Assembly (NCBI GenBank): GCA_025352045.1
Contig: JANXUD010000058.1
Coordinates: 39,246 to 103,245 of the forward strand
Length of the DNA: 64,000 nucleotides
Direction of reading: 5' to 3'
Origin: Gammaproteobacteria bacterium
Lineage (GTDB): Bacteria > Pseudomonadota > Gammaproteobacteria > Xanthomonadales > Xanthomonadaceae
Shown piece by piece: positions 62,830-64,000 of the stretch (positions within the stretch are counted from its first letter, which is position 1; the number at the start of each line of letters is the position of its first letter). Both the position numbers and the translations under genes were made by a program. Under the pieces are notes generated by a model. The model did no database searches and had not been told where the DNA came from. It saw only the letters and a program-made list of their open reading frames with translations.

Positions 62830-64000
62830 TTACTCCGAAGCAGGACCCTTGCGGTGCGGCTTCGGCTTGGGCTTGCCCTGGCCGAAGGGCTTGTCCTTGA
62901 AATCGCGTTTGGCCGCCAACGGCTTCTTGGGCGGGAAGCGGCCCGGGCCGTCGCGGTCCGCGCGCGGCGGGAATCCGCCGGCGCCACCGGGGCCCGCAGG
63001 CCGCGGCCGGGAGGGCTTGCGACCGGCGCTATCGGGCGCCTCGCCATCGCGGGTGATGCGCAACTGCTGGCCGGCGCACCACACGGTCTTGAGGTGGCCC
63101 AGCACGTCCGCCGGCATGCCCGAGGGCAGGTCGACCAGCGCGTGGTCCTCGAAGATCTCGATGCGGCCGATGTGCCGGGCTTCGAGGCCGGCTTCGTTGG
63201 CGATCGCGCCGACGATGTTGCCCGGCTTCACGCCATCGTCATAGCCGACTTCGATGCGGAAGGTTTCCAGGCCGGCGTCCGGCGTGTGCGCGGAGCGCTC
63301 CTTGCGGACGCGATCAGGGGCGGGGCGGTCGAAGGCGGGGCGCTCGGGGCGCTCCCCATGCCCGAAGCGTTCGATGCGCGGCGCGTCGTCGTGCCCGGCC
63401 GCTGCAGCGTGGCCGGCATGCGGTGCATGGGCTGCATGCGTTGCGTGCGCCGGGTGGGGATCATGCGCCGCGCGGGGTGCGTGCGCGGGTTGGCCGTCGT
63501 GGCTGCGCGCCGCGGGCGCGCGGCCTTCGAAGCGTGATGGCTTCTCGCCACGATCCGCGCGCGCCCCGTGCGGGCGCTCGTCGGGGATGCGCTCGAAGCG
63601 CGGCTGGTGCTTGGGCGCCTCCAGCAGCAGGGGCGTGTCGCCGCGGAACATCTTGGCCAGCGCCGCCGCGATCTCGACCGCAGGCACGTTGTTGGCCTGC
63701 TCGTAGTCCTCGATCAGGCGCTGGAACAGGCCCAAGTCGCCGCCCGTGAGGGTGTCGGTGATCTGCTGCTTGAACTTGGCGACGCGCACGTCGTTGACGG
63801 CAGCGATGGTCGGCAGCTCCATCGGCGTGATCGGCTGGCGGGTGGCGCGCTCGATCGCGCGCAGGAGATTGCGTTCGCGCGGCGCGATAAACAGGATCGC
63901 CTCGCCGCTGCGGCCGGCACGGCCGGTGCGGCCGATCCGGTGCACGTAGCTTTCGGTGTCGTAGGGCACGTCGTAGTTGAGCACGTGGCTGATGCGGTCC
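62830..64000 (-). CDS. DEAD-box RNA helicase, DeaD/CsdA-like, C-terminal part
   Basis: The frame is open to the window's end, so only the last 390 or so residues are present. Helicase motif VI is [11 protein letters not shown]; motif V-like [12 protein letters not shown] precedes. It continues with the DeaD dimerization/linker region, a long low-complexity segment, a DbpA-type RNA-binding domain ([26 protein letters not shown]... in parts, to QQLRI) and a basic Lys/Arg/Pro/Gly tail. DeaD unwinds rRNA precursors and mRNA at low temperature. The linker holds an unusual stretch of Ala-His repeats ([21 protein letters not shown]). Confidence 0.9.
   Translation of the reverse strand, partial: DRISHVLNYDVPYDTESYVHRIGRTGRAGRSGEAILFIAPRERNLLRAIERATRQPITPMELPTIAAVNDVRVAKFKQQITDTLTGGDLGLFQRLIEDYEQANNVPAVEIAAALAKMFRGDTPLLLEAPKHQPRFERIPDERPHGARADRGEKPSRFEGRAPAARSHDGQPAHAPRAAHDPHPAHATHAAHAPHAGHAAAAGHDDAPRIERFGHGERPERPAFDRPAPDRVRKERSAHTPDAGLETFRIEVGYDDGVKPGNIVGAIANEAGLEARHIGRIEIFEDHALVDLPSGMPADVLGHLKTVWCAGQQLRITRDGEAPDSAGRKPSRPRPAGPGGAGGFPPRADRDGPGRFPPKKPLAAKRDFKDKPFGQGKPKPKPHRKGPASE

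Noticed and set aside
63390..63530. Short-period repeat considered as a CRISPR-like array
   Set aside because: It lies within the helicase reading frame and reflects Ala-His codons; there are no spacers.

Overview
The window is about 64 kb of high-GC, densely coding chromosome from a Gram-negative gammaproteobacterium. Gene content (LpxH lipid A enzyme, THX ribosomal protein, Zur with a MerC-type membrane protein, hut genes with HutF, a TonB-dependent receptor beside a TPR-sulfotransferase, many secreted peptidases) fits Lysobacterales (Xanthomonadales: Lysobacteraceae or Rhodanobacteraceae). The genus cannot be fixed from sequence alone. No tRNA, rRNA, CRISPR array, insertion sequence, prophage or plasmid function was seen. 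No gene-free stretch exceeds 300 bases.

Layout. 1-7 kb: end of a phosphate permease, an alkyltransferase-like protein coupled to a rhomboid protease, a rapA gene broken by a frameshift in a GC-dinucleotide tract, and an M13 metallopeptidase lipoprotein. 7-8 kb: two tandem lipoproteins with an eight-cysteine Kazal-like domain. 8-14 kb: a histidine phosphatase, folC, dedD, purF (no cvpA between dedD and purF), a ferritin-like DUF455 protein and a lipoprotein. 14-19 kb: lpxH, a cyclophilin, a DUF4399 protein, gltX, zur, a merC-like gene behind a Zur-box-like promoter, and the THX gene. 19-24.7 kb: histidine degradation (hutI, hutF, hutU) with a homoserine dehydrogenase gene inside it. 24.8-32 kb: secreted proteins, namely a subtilisin with Calx-beta repeats, a Calx-beta partner, an EF-hand protein and a Gln/Arg/Tyr-rich protein.

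32-41 kb: M14 carboxypeptidase, 2OG-Fe oxygenase, divergent LysR/EamA pair, GH16 glycosidase, pyrC, a VOC protein, and an exported methionine sulfoxide reductase cluster (msrB, msrB, msrA). 41-49 kb: PA2169-family protein, REP hairpin, receiver protein, DUF885 lipoprotein, Bcp peroxiredoxin coupled to an EamA transporter, glycine-zipper lipoprotein, and a receiver-PAS-PAS protein coupled to a Crp/Fnr regulator. 49-56 kb: GIY-YIG protein, TonB receptor, TPR-sulfotransferase, cyclophilin, methyltransferase coupled to a DODA-type dioxygenase. 56-64 kb: PadR regulator with its DUF1700-type membrane partner, MAPEG protein, DJ-1/PfpI protein, acyl-CoA dehydrogenase behind a palindromic operator, HI0933-type flavoprotein, MDR reductase, and the C-terminal part of a DeaD-type RNA helicase.

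Themes. Many products are exported and deal with peptides, oxidation or surface nutrient uptake. Gene junctions are tight (ATGA, TTGA, TGATG overlaps). Several genes carry a -10-like hexamer only 5-9 bases before the start codon, which suggests leaderless mRNAs. The clearest case is the merC-like gene, where a Zur-box-like palindrome, a well-spaced promoter and the start codon coincide. All function calls rest on motifs and family knowledge recalled by eye; no database search was run.
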